Assembly: GCA_038322235.1 (NCBI GenBank)
Contig: JBBQFQ010000011.1
Span: forward strand, 45,296 to 109,295
From: SZAS-18 sp038322235
GTDB taxonomy: Bacteria > Verrucomicrobiota > Verrucomicrobiia > Chthoniobacterales > SZAS-18
Length of the DNA stretch: 64,000 nt
Direction: 5' to 3'
The translations under genes were made by a program, and so were the position numbers. Shown in pieces: positions 28,671 to 36,639 of the stretch (its first letter is position 1; each line of letters opens with the position of its first letter). The notes under the pieces were generated by a model. The model had not been told where the DNA came from. It ran no database searches and was given only the letters and a program-made list of their open reading frames with translations.

Positions 28671-29237
28671 ATGAAAGCGATTCTGTTGTGCTTGTCCGTC
28701 CTTTTGGCGGGTCTTCTTCCGGTGTCGGTAAATGCCCAGACCGGCGGCGCGGTGCTCCGGGCAGGCGACACGTTTGAAATGCGGATCGGCGGAGTTCCCG
28801 CGGACGAGGCGTCGTTGTTCAATAGCACTTACAGCATCGATGGCAGCGGACGCCTGAATCTTCCGCACATTGGGGATGTCCAGGTGGCGGGACTGAACGC
28901 TGGCCAGGCGAAGGACCGGATCGAGAGCACTTACCGCTCCCGCGGAATTTATACGAATCCTACGGTCAATATCGTCATCGCCGCGCAGGCCCGCCAAGTC
29001 TCGGTCGGTGGCGCCGTGAAGGCCCCCCAACGCGTGAGTTTCACGGCGGATCTGACGGTTCTCTCGGCGATCAATGCCGCGGGTGGATTCAACGAGTTCG
29101 CCTCCCAGAAGAAGGTCCGAATCCTCCGGGGTCGGGAGGTCATCATGGTGAATTGCGTCGAAGTGCGTCGCAATCCGGCGCTGGATGTGCGTCTCCAACC
29201 GGGCGACAACATCGAAGTTCCGGAGAGCTTCTGGTGA
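28671..29237 (+). CDS. Wza-type polysaccharide export protein
   Basis: A 188-residue periplasmic or outer-membrane protein with a signal peptide (MKAILLCLSVLLAGLLPV, cleavage near VNAQ). The Poly_export domain (VLRAGDTFEMRIGG, about 27-110) is followed by one SLBB/beta-grasp domain (VSVGGAVKAPQRVSF, about 120-185) ending LQPGDNIEVPESFW. It is shorter than E. coli Wza (about 380 residues) and lacks the C-terminal amphipathic barrel helix. The separate beta-barrel protein encoded two genes upstream may therefore supply the outer-membrane pore. No lipobox Cys is visible. Confidence 0.9.
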   Translation: MKAILLCLSVLLAGLLPVSVNAQTGGAVLRAGDTFEMRIGGVPADEASLFNSTYSIDGSGRLNLPHIGDVQVAGLNAGQAKDRIESTYRSRGIYTNPTVNIVIAAQARQVSVGGAVKAPQRVSFTADLTVLSAINAAGGFNEFASQKKVRILRGREVIMVNCVEVRRNPALDVRLQPGDNIEVPESFW

Positions 29238-29353
29238 TCCGAAGCAAAGGTGCAAATCCTGGGAAGCGCGCCCCGGCGGTTTTTTGTCGCCGCGGCGAGG
29301 CGGCTTGAGCAGCTCGCGATCGGCGGCCCCCGCCTTTCCCGTCGTCGCCTCGA

Positions 29354-29935
29354 TCAGCGGCCCTCGACCAAGCCGCGGTGCTTGGAAACGTAGCGGAGCC
29401 CCGACCAAAGGGTCAGTCCGACCGTAATGGCGATCATACCGTAACCGCCCCATCTCAGCGTCGGCACGAGCCATTCGGCGTGGATCTTTTCGAGCGCACC
29501 GAAAAATTCCGTCGCCGAGAGGTAGAGCAAAAAGTACAAGATCGTCGCGATCTGCCACGAGGTTTTGTGCTTTCCCAGATTCTCCGCCGGCAACGCGTGC
29601 CCCTTCAGCGCGGCGAGCTGGCGTAAGCCGGTGATGAGGAATTCCCGCGCGATGACGACGATCGCCACCCAGACAGGCATCACCCCCCGCGGAATCAGGG
29701 CAATGAACGCCGCCGCCGTCATGATCTTGTCTGCGAGTGGATCCATCAGAATTCCGAAATCCGTCACGAGATTCCGCCGCCGGGCAATCTCCCCGTCGTA
29801 GTAGTCGGTGATCGTCGCCAGGGTAAATAAGCCGAAGGCCACCGTGTGGTGGAAGGGGAACTCGAGCGTCAGCACGAGCACGAAGATCAGCGTGATCCCG
29901 AGGCGTGTGACGGTGAGCTTGTTGGGGAGATTCAT
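29354..29935 (-). CDS. pgsA: CDP-diacylglycerol-glycerol-3-phosphate phosphatidyltransferase
   Basis: Makes phosphatidylglycerol phosphate from CDP-diacylglycerol and glycerol 3-phosphate in the inner membrane. A 193-residue protein with about five membrane helices. The CDP-alcohol phosphotransferase signature reads DYYDGEIARRR then GILMDPLADK, matching DG..AR........G...D...D. It starts MNLPNKLTVTRLGITL, typical of PgsA. moaE lies 45 nt upstream on the same strand. The 116 bp between its stop and the Wza-type gene hold no clear hairpin. Confidence 0.93.
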   Translation of the reverse strand: MNLPNKLTVTRLGITLIFVLVLTLEFPFHHTVAFGLFTLATITDYYDGEIARRRNLVTDFGILMDPLADKIMTAAAFIALIPRGVMPVWVAIVVIAREFLITGLRQLAALKGHALPAENLGKHKTSWQIATILYFLLYLSATEFFGALEKIHAEWLVPTLRWGGYGMIAITVGLTLWSGLRYVSKHRGLVEGR

Positions 29936-29980
29936 GCAGATTGCTGCCCCGGGGGGAAGGCACCATTCAACGGGAAGAGC

Positions 29981-30406
29981 TTATCCGTCGAGTCCGTTGT
30001 GGAGGGCGGTGGCGACCGACGCGTAGGGCTCCTTCCAGATCGGGACGACCTGCTTCAGCCGGTCCACGAGCCACGCGAGGGCCTCGAGAGCGGGACGCCG
30101 GTGAGCGCAACAAACCCGGACGTGGAGCGAAGCGTCGCCTGCCGCGACTGGTCCGAGCCGATGGCGGAGAAGGCAGCCCGGCAGGAGCGGAAATTTTGCG
30201 TTCGTTTCGTCAGCGACCCGCTGGAGCCAGGTTTCTGCCATCCGCGGATGGGCCTCGTACCGGATTCCCGCAATGGATTTCGCTCCTTCGGTGCCTCTCA
30301 CCACCCCCCAAAAATCGACCACCGCCCCGGCGGCGACACCCGCGGCGGGCTCAGGCGCTTCCAGACGCTCCGATCCCAGCGCAATTTTCCAAATGGTGAT
30401 TGCCAT
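29981..30406 (-). CDS. moaE: molybdopterin synthase catalytic subunit
   Basis: A 141-residue MoaE that, with thiocarboxylated MoaD, converts precursor Z to molybdopterin. GAVVDFWGVVRGTEG at the N-terminal beta-hammerhead, YEAHPRMAETWL, HRLGPVAAGDASL and the lysines of RLKQVVPIWKEPY, spaced seven apart as in E. coli K119 and K126, support the call. No moaD or other molybdopterin gene is in the window. Start at ATG 30406, 60 nt from the divergent gnd gene. Confidence 0.9.
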   Translation of the reverse strand: MAITIWKIALGSERLEAPEPAAGVAAGAVVDFWGVVRGTEGAKSIAGIRYEAHPRMAETWLQRVADETNAKFPLLPGCLLRHRLGPVAAGDASLHVRVCCAHRRPALEALAWLVDRLKQVVPIWKEPYASVATALHNGLDG

Positions 30407-30466
30407 CGCAAATCCATAGCTGGTAGCCTCCGCGCCACCAGTAGAAAACCCTTACTATCTCTTCAT

Positions 30467-31876
30467 ATGCAAGCTGACATCGGCCTTATCGGACTCGCCG
30501 TCATGGGCGAGAATCTCGTTTTGAACATGGAGTCGCGCGGCTTTTGCGTCGCGGTCTTCAATCGCACCGTGGAGGTCGTCGAGAAATTCGAGGCCGGCCG
30601 CGGCAAGGGGAAGAACTTCGTCTTCGCCAAGTCCCTTCCCGAGTTCGTGAACTCGCTCAAGAAGCCGCGCCGCGCCCAAATCATGGTCAAGGCGGGTGGC
30701 CCGGTTGACGCCGTGATCGATCAACTCGTGCCGCTCTTCGAGCCCGGGGACATCATCATCGACGGCGGCAATTCGCTCTGGACGGACACGCAGCGCCGCG
30801 AGAAGGCGTGCAAGGAGAAGGGGATCCATTACTTTGGCGTTGGCATCAGCGGCGGCGAGGAAGGCGCGCTCAAGGGGCCGTCGATCATGCCCGGTGGTTC
30901 CAAGGAAGGCTGGGAGGCCCTCGCTCCGATCTACCAGAAAATTGCCGCGGTCGTGGATGGGCAACCGTGCTGCCTGCACATGGGCCCGGACGGCGCCGGT
31001 CACTACGTCAAGATGGCTCACAACGGCATCGAGTACGGCGACATGCAGCTGATCTGCGAGGCGTACGCGATTTTGAAGTCCGCCTTGAATCCAAGCGCGG
31101 AGGAGTTCTCCAAGATCTTCACCGAGTGGAATGCGGGCGAACTGGACAGCTTCCTCATCGAGATCACTTCGAAGATCTTCACGAAAAAGGACGCGGACAC
31201 CGGGAAGCCGGTGGTCGACGTCATCCTGGACAAGGCGGGTCAGAAGGGAACCGGCAAGTGGACTGTTGGCCATGCCGTCGAGATGGGAGTGCCCATCAGC
31301 GTCATCGGCAGCGCAGTGGAAGCCCGCATCCTGAGCTCGCTCAAGGATGAGCGCGTCGCCGCGAGCGCCGTGCTGCACGGTCCCGAACACAAGCCATATT
31401 CCGGTGACCGAACGAAGTTGATCGAAGCCGTCCGCGATGCGCTTTATGCCTCGAAGATCATGAGCTACGCCCAGGGCATGGTTCAGCTCGGCCGGGCCAG
31501 CGAGATCTACGGCTGGGGTCTGAACTTCGGCGAAATCGCCTCGATCTGGCGCGGAGGCTGCATCATCCGGGCCCGGTTCCTGAATCGAATCACGGACGCG
31601 TACCGGAAGAACCCGGGACTCAAGAACCTCATGCTTGATCCGTTCTTCTCGGAGATTCTCCAGCGCACGCAGGCGAACTGGCGCATCGCGGTGCAGACCG
31701 CGATCGAGTACGGCGTCGCGACGCCGGCCTTCGGGGCGGCGCTCGGCTACTTCGACAGCTATCGTTCGGCGAGCCTCCCGGCGAACCTGCTCCAGGCGCA
31801 GCGCGATTACTTCGGTGCGCACACCTTCGAGCGGACGGACAAGCCCGGTGTATTCCACTACGACTGGTATCACTAA
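30467..31876 (+). CDS. gnd: 6-phosphogluconate dehydrogenase, decarboxylating
   Basis: A pentose-phosphate pathway enzyme that oxidises 6-phosphogluconate to ribulose 5-phosphate with NADP. 469 residues, the normal length of the long bacterial/eukaryotic type. Motifs are IGLAVMGENLVLNM (Rossmann), VFNRT (NADP 2'-phosphate Arg), IIDGGNS, GVGISGGEEGA, and HNGIEYGDMQ with the catalytic Lys in VKMAHNG. WGLNFGEIASIWRGGCIIR and the C-terminal ERTDKPGVFHYDWYH complete the substrate pocket. A long upstream in-frame extension overlaps moaE on the other strand and is not coding; ATG 30467 aligns with the family start. Confidence 0.97.
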   Translation: MQADIGLIGLAVMGENLVLNMESRGFCVAVFNRTVEVVEKFEAGRGKGKNFVFAKSLPEFVNSLKKPRRAQIMVKAGGPVDAVIDQLVPLFEPGDIIIDGGNSLWTDTQRREKACKEKGIHYFGVGISGGEEGALKGPSIMPGGSKEGWEALAPIYQKIAAVVDGQPCCLHMGPDGAGHYVKMAHNGIEYGDMQLICEAYAILKSALNPSAEEFSKIFTEWNAGELDSFLIEITSKIFTKKDADTGKPVVDVILDKAGQKGTGKWTVGHAVEMGVPISVIGSAVEARILSSLKDERVAASAVLHGPEHKPYSGDRTKLIEAVRDALYASKIMSYAQGMVQLGRASEIYGWGLNFGEIASIWRGGCIIRARFLNRITDAYRKNPGLKNLMLDPFFSEILQRTQANWRIAVQTAIEYGVATPAFGAALGYFDSYRSASLPANLLQAQRDYFGAHTFERTDKPGVFHYDWYH

Positions 31877-31898
31877 GCGGGCGACGTCCTGAATTCAC

Positions 31899-31936
31899 CG
31901 CGGCCCGCACCTCGTGTGCGGGCCGCGTTTTTTTTT
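31899..31936 (+). terminator. gnd terminator
   Basis: A 12-bp perfect stem CGCGGCCCGCAC/GTGCGGGCCGCG with loop CTCGT is followed by nine T residues, 22 nt after the gnd stop. It also separates gnd from the convergent methyltransferase gene. Confidence 0.95.
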
Positions 31937-31966
31937 GGCGCGTTTGTCCGCCATCCACCGGGCGTT

Positions 31967-32623
31967 TTAGCGCACGCGCGCGAGATGCAATCCGTCGGCG
32001 AAGGGCAGGAGAACTGATTCGACCCGCGGATCACGCGCGAGCTTCCGATTGAGCGCGTCGATCGCTCGCGTGTCCACGTCGGAGGGGCTCACGACGCGTC
32101 CACTCCAGAGCATGTTGTCAAAGACGAAGAGTGCGCCCGAGCGCATGCGCGGCAGAAGCGCTTCGAAGTAGTGGTCGTAGCCCGACTTGTCGGCGTCGAT
32201 GAAGGCCAGATCAAAAGGCGCCCCAGGTGCGAGCGCGGCGATCGTCTCCTGCGCCGGACCGAGACGGAGGTCGATGCGATCGGTGACGCCAGCCATCGCC
32301 CAGTAACGGCGGGCCACCGCGGTCCACTCTTCACTCACGTCACAGCAAAGCAGCCGTCCGCCTGCGGGGAGTGCCCGGGCCATGCAAAGCGAGCTGTAGC
32401 CCGTGAACGTTCCCACTTCGATGACCGAGCGCGCCCCGGTGAGCCCCACGAGGACCGACAGAAGCGCGCCTTGGGGCCGGCTGATCTGCATCACCGAACG
32501 GTCACCGCATCGTTCGATCGTTTCGTCCCGCAAGGCCCCGAGCAACGGATCCGGTGCAGCCTCCGCCAAGTCGCCCAGATACCGCTGAAGCGCTTCGTTG
32601 AGGATCAGATGTTCGGAGGACAT
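31967..32623 (-). CDS. class I O-methyltransferase (CCoAOMT-like)
   Basis: A 218-residue SAM-dependent O-methyltransferase of the catechol/caffeoyl-CoA type (pfam01596). VIEVGTFTGYSSLCMA binds SAM. FIDADKSGYDHYF and FDNMLWSGRV supply the metal-binding Asp and Asn residues. The N-terminal RPQGALLSVL is typical. The substrate is unknown (catechol-like small molecules in relatives). It is the last gene of a minus-strand run ygfZ, DUF2339 gene, methyltransferase; the DUF2339 stop lies 21 nt upstream. Confidence 0.9.
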   Translation of the reverse strand: MSSEHLILNEALQRYLGDLAEAAPDPLLGALRDETIERCGDRSVMQISRPQGALLSVLVGLTGARSVIEVGTFTGYSSLCMARALPAGGRLLCCDVSEEWTAVARRYWAMAGVTDRIDLRLGPAQETIAALAPGAPFDLAFIDADKSGYDHYFEALLPRMRSGALFVFDNMLWSGRVVSPSDVDTRAIDALNRKLARDPRVESVLLPFADGLHLARVR

Positions 32624-32644
32624 GATGTTTTGTTTTGGAAGCGA

Positions 32645-35548
32645 CTACAGCCACTCGCGGAGTTTCGACTGGTAACGGTTGTAGACGTAGCCCAGCCCCG
32701 TCATCACGGCGCCGAGCGCGAGAAAGCTCAACATGCGATACAGCGGCCCGCGCCCCCACGCCTCGTAGACAAGCACGCGGAGCAGCGTCAGGGCCAGCAC
32801 CGCGAGCCCTGAGAGTCGGACGACGCGGTCGCGGCGCCAGAGGCCAAGTCCGATTAGGACCAGCGAGTATCCTGACCACGCGACCGCCGTAAAAAGTGCC
32901 CCGGTGGTGTAGACGCGCATTCGGGCGGTGAGCCAGAGCAGGCCGGCAAAGGCGAGTGCGCCGCGGGTGCCGGCGACGAGCGATTGGACTCCTGACGATA
33001 GGGATTCGCCGGTTCGGAGGATCTCCGTGGCGGCGGCGGCAGCGAGCAGGGCCAGGCCGTTGAGCCAGCTCGACGCGTTCGCGGAAGCGAGGTCGAAAAG
33101 CACCAAGCCGATGGCGAGCGCGGAAGCGAGGAGCGCGGCTCCGGCGAGATCGCCCCGCTTCCGCCAGCGGGAGAGTCCAGCGCCTGCGACGGCCACGCCG
33201 GAGAATGCGGCACCCCGCCACTCTGGGGGGACGACCAGGCCCGCCCACGCAAAGGCCAGCGCGATCGAACCCAGTTCGTGGAGTTGAAACAGCGCGCGCC
33301 ATTCTGCCGCGGCCGATTCATCCCAGCGTTGGGTCAACGTCCGGGCGAATCCCGCCATCACCGCGGGCGAGAGGGCGAGAGCCAGCGATGGCCAGAGCGC
33401 GAGGCCGACCCCCGAAGCCAGCTTATAGGCGGCCACCGCCAAGCCGGCGATGAGCAGGCCCTGGGAGGCGGCTCCCAAGTCGCGATCGCGGAGCCGTACT
33501 CCCAAGGTGAGGAGTGCCGCCGCGAGCAGCGGCGCGAGAAACTGCCACGTCTCCCAGGCGACGAAGTGTTTTGGCCACGCTCCGACGGCGAGCGCGAGCG
33601 CCCCGGCGGCGGCGCCGTGCAGCAGGGTTGCGGCGGACGGTGTCGATTCTCCGAGCGCGGCCGCCCGCCAGGTGAGATACTGCAGCGCACCAAAGGCGCA
33701 GAAAACGGCGGGCATCCATTCGGCGGAGGGCGGGACGGAACTCGTGGCGAGGTGCAATGCCCCATCCTGGATGAACCAGGCGAGGAGGGCGCCGCCGTGC
33801 GACAGAACGGCCAGCGGGCCGAGCACGCGCGTCGGCACGAAACGCACCACGACGAGCAAGCCAGCTCCGAAGGCGGCGAACGCTCCGGGCTGCGGGCTCG
33901 TCGGCACGTGGACGGACACGAGGTGCCAGCCCAGGACCACGGCGAGCACGCACCAGGCTTCGGCTCCGAAGCGGAACCAGGCATCGTGGGCGCGTTCCGC
34001 GCCTGCCGCCGGGCGGCGGAGGCACGTCCACGCCCCCGCGAAGAGAACGCCCGTCGCGAAGACGGCCGCAACGAGGGGACCGCGGAACTCTGCCCGCTGC
34101 GGCTCGGCGATGGCGATGGAGCCCAGCACGCCGATCACGAGTGCGCAGACGAGCAGCACGCGGCTGCTGCGCCAGGACGCGGCCGCGTTCAGCGCCATCG
34201 CCCAAAGGATGAGCGAGAGCCCGAGTTGCCAGCCGCTGAAGTACAGCACGATGGCCAGCGTCACGAACCCCAGCCCTTGCAGGCGGTAAGCCGTCGTCGC
34301 GCTCCCCTCCAGCCGCGAGTGGGCAAGATAGGCGAGGCCGAGCAGCAGCGTTCCCGCGAGCCCGGTGAAGCGCCAGAGCCAGTCCGGGTGCGAATCCGTC
34401 ACGAGCCGCGCGATCAGCGCATAGGCGAGAGCATTGTTCAGCGTGATGAAACAGGCCCGCAGCCCGGCGCGCTGGATCATCGGGGCAAATGCTCCGGCCG
34501 CGAAGACCACCCAATACGCGGAGAGCAGAAGCGTTTCGGGTGCGAATCCCCCGCTCTCGGGAAGGACGTTTCTCTCCACCCCATAGCGCCAGAAGACATA
34601 GCTGCCGTACGCCCCGAGGACCGCCGCGAACGACGGCGCGATCCAGCCCCGCCGCCACCATTGAAGCATGGCGAGCGCGGAGAAGATCACGCTTGAACCA
34701 AGGGCGATGCCGGAGCCGGGCATGAGCGCCGTCGCCGCGCCCGCAAAGAGCACCGCGCCCGTCGCGAGGGTGGGGGATTCGCGCCGGTCCGCCAGCCAGA
34801 GGCACAGCCCACCCCAGCCGATCAGGAGCGCCAGCGTCAACGCGGGCGAGCCGATCACGCGCAGCGGCTCAAACTGATGGGCGGCGAGCGTCGTAAAATA
34901 CACCGCCCCGAGCCCGCCGCTCTCCACCACGGCGGCAAAATTGCGGAGCCGTTCGGTGAGATTCGCGCCGCGCCGGAGTTTCCACGCGAGGCCCAGCAGA
35001 GTGCCGGACGCGAGATAGAGCAGGGCGACCTTCCCGCCCGGTCCCAGGCGGGGCGTCACAGTTTGGTAGAGGTAGATCGCGAAGTAAATCAGCGCGAGGG
35101 CGAGCGCCCCGACGCCGATCCGGACGAACCAGTAACCGCCGAGTCGCATCTCGAACGACTCGGATGGCGCAGCCGGCGGCCCCGGGGGAATCTCGAGCGG
35201 AAGTCCCGGCGTCGGCGTTGCCACCAGGTCCGACGAAACCGCCACGACGCTCCCAGCCGGTTCGGTCGCCGGGGTGGCAGGCAGCGGTGGCATCTCGACG
35301 ACCGCCGCCGCCAGAACTGGCGCGGTCGCCGTCGCGGAAATCTCCGCGGCGGCCGGGGCGGGAGCCGCGGCCCGGCGGAAGCTCGCGCTCGGCAGCGGCG
35401 GCGGAGCGGCCGGCGCCGGAGCGCGAATTTCGGCCGGGCGTCCGGCCTCGAGAACGCTGATCCGGCGCCCGAGCGACGCGAGTTCTCCGCTCAAACGCTG
35501 CTGATCGAGGCGGAGTTCGCGGAGCTCGTCGTCGATCGAATCGTTCAT
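32645..35548 (-). CDS. DUF2339 polytopic membrane protein
   Basis: A 967-residue protein. The N-terminal coiled coil (MNDSIDDELRELRLDQQRL) leads to a Pro/Ala-rich linker (about 40-130), and then more than twenty hydrophobic helices run to the C-terminus. WFVRIGVGALALALIYFA and the helices after it match the DUF2339 (pfam10101) membrane family, of unknown function and common in Bacteroidota and Verrucomicrobiota. The longer open frame to 36079 overlaps ygfZ and is not conserved-looking; ATG 35548 gives the expected start. It may be an envelope or transport protein; no catalytic motif is visible. Confidence 0.82.
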   Translation of the reverse strand: MNDSIDDELRELRLDQQRLSGELASLGRRISVLEAGRPAEIRAPAPAAPPPLPSASFRRAAAPAPAAAEISATATAPVLAAAVVEMPPLPATPATEPAGSVVAVSSDLVATPTPGLPLEIPPGPPAAPSESFEMRLGGYWFVRIGVGALALALIYFAIYLYQTVTPRLGPGGKVALLYLASGTLLGLAWKLRRGANLTERLRNFAAVVESGGLGAVYFTTLAAHQFEPLRVIGSPALTLALLIGWGGLCLWLADRRESPTLATGAVLFAGAATALMPGSGIALGSSVIFSALAMLQWWRRGWIAPSFAAVLGAYGSYVFWRYGVERNVLPESGGFAPETLLLSAYWVVFAAGAFAPMIQRAGLRACFITLNNALAYALIARLVTDSHPDWLWRFTGLAGTLLLGLAYLAHSRLEGSATTAYRLQGLGFVTLAIVLYFSGWQLGLSLILWAMALNAAASWRSSRVLLVCALVIGVLGSIAIAEPQRAEFRGPLVAAVFATGVLFAGAWTCLRRPAAGAERAHDAWFRFGAEAWCVLAVVLGWHLVSVHVPTSPQPGAFAAFGAGLLVVVRFVPTRVLGPLAVLSHGGALLAWFIQDGALHLATSSVPPSAEWMPAVFCAFGALQYLTWRAAALGESTPSAATLLHGAAAGALALAVGAWPKHFVAWETWQFLAPLLAAALLTLGVRLRDRDLGAASQGLLIAGLAVAAYKLASGVGLALWPSLALALSPAVMAGFARTLTQRWDESAAAEWRALFQLHELGSIALAFAWAGLVVPPEWRGAAFSGVAVAGAGLSRWRKRGDLAGAALLASALAIGLVLFDLASANASSWLNGLALLAAAAATEILRTGESLSSGVQSLVAGTRGALAFAGLLWLTARMRVYTTGALFTAVAWSGYSLVLIGLGLWRRDRVVRLSGLAVLALTLLRVLVYEAWGRGPLYRMLSFLALGAVMTGLGYVYNRYQSKLREWL

Positions 35549-35630
35549 GGTGGCGCCGCGAGGTTTACCGAATTTCCCCGGTCGCGGGAATCGATTTTCT
35601 GAATCGTGGCATCGATCGGGCCGACGCCGG

Positions 35631-36482
35631 TCACCAAACCTCGCAGTCGATTCCGCCCGTCGAACGCAGTTGGTTCCCAGCCGACTCCTGGCCGCGCCGC
35701 ACGTAAGCGAGCGCGATCGAGCCGGAGCCGTCCGGCAGCGGCGCGACACTCGTAATTTCCCCGATGTCAGCCGCTCCAGCGAGGAGTCGCTCACCCGCGA
35801 TGGGAAGCGCAGGGCTCCGGAGCCGCACGAGATGGTGATTGACCTGGCCGATGCTTTTGATTCGCGAAATGACCTCCTGACCGATGTAGCAGCCTTTGGT
35901 GTAGCTGATCGCACGCTCCTCCAGTCCGGCTTCGACGGGGATCGTGTCCGCGGCGAGGTCGGGACCCCAGCGCGGGATGCGTTCGCTGATGCGGAGCAGT
36001 TCCACGTTGGCCGACCGAAGTTCGCCCTCGCCGCAGGCTTCGCGGAGCGCGGCGCGTCGGCTGGCCGGGAGGATTGCATCGAAACCCGGCCGGCCGTAGC
36101 GCTGGGACGCGATCATCTGGTCTCTGACGGCGGCTGGGGCGGTTGCAGGCGCGATGAAGTGGAAGAGCGCGAGGTCGTCCGTGACATCGGTTAGCGTGAC
36201 GTCATCCGCGATGATGTATCGCTCCAGCCGCGCCGCGAGCTCCTCCCGCAGCTCGGGCTCCGCGTCGATCAAGAGAGCTTCCGCCTCGGCGTGAATGAAG
36301 ATGTCCGCACACATCTTCCCCTTCGCGGTCATCACGCAGGCGAACATCGCCTCACCCCCCACCGCCCGGCGCACGTCGTTGCTCGCCTGACCGTTGAGGT
36401 AGCGGACGCGGTCGGTCCCGGTCAGCCGCAGCTTTGTACGCGACGAAAGATCGATCCAGCCGCCGGTGGGGAAGAGACGCAT
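35631..36482 (-). CDS. ygfZ: YgfZ/GcvT-like folate-binding Fe-S protein
   Basis: A 283-residue protein of the YgfZ family, a tetrahydrofolate-dependent factor for assembly or repair of certain iron-sulfur enzymes such as MiaB. The hallmark motif KGCYIGQE lies at about residues 193-200, with the critical Cys. The N-terminal FPTGGWIDLSSRTKLRLTG and LNGQASNDVR match the GcvT-like fold. Start set at ATG 36482; upstream in-frame sequence to 36734 lacks family similarity and overlaps the divergent peptidase gene. Confidence 0.88.
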   Translation of the reverse strand: MRLFPTGGWIDLSSRTKLRLTGTDRVRYLNGQASNDVRRAVGGEAMFACVMTAKGKMCADIFIHAEAEALLIDAEPELREELAARLERYIIADDVTLTDVTDDLALFHFIAPATAPAAVRDQMIASQRYGRPGFDAILPASRRAALREACGEGELRSANVELLRISERIPRWGPDLAADTIPVEAGLEERAISYTKGCYIGQEVISRIKSIGQVNHHLVRLRSPALPIAGERLLAGAADIGEITSVAPLPDGSGSIALAYVRRGQESAGNQLRSTGGIDCEVW

Positions 36483-36639
36483 CCGAGGATGTACGAGCGG
36501 CTGCCGCTGGCGGCAACTCGCTCCGTGCCCTGCAGCCGGCGTGGCGCGGTGGGATCGGATCCGGACGGCGCGTCCGGACCGTGCAGGATTGGCGTGCTCC
36601 CGCGCTTTGACGGGAGAGCCTTGTATCGAATAGTCGCGC

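Noticed and set aside
31967..36482. Long plus-strand open frames opposite the DUF2339 and O-methyltransferase genes
   Set aside because: They have no motifs and are opposite strongly supported genes.
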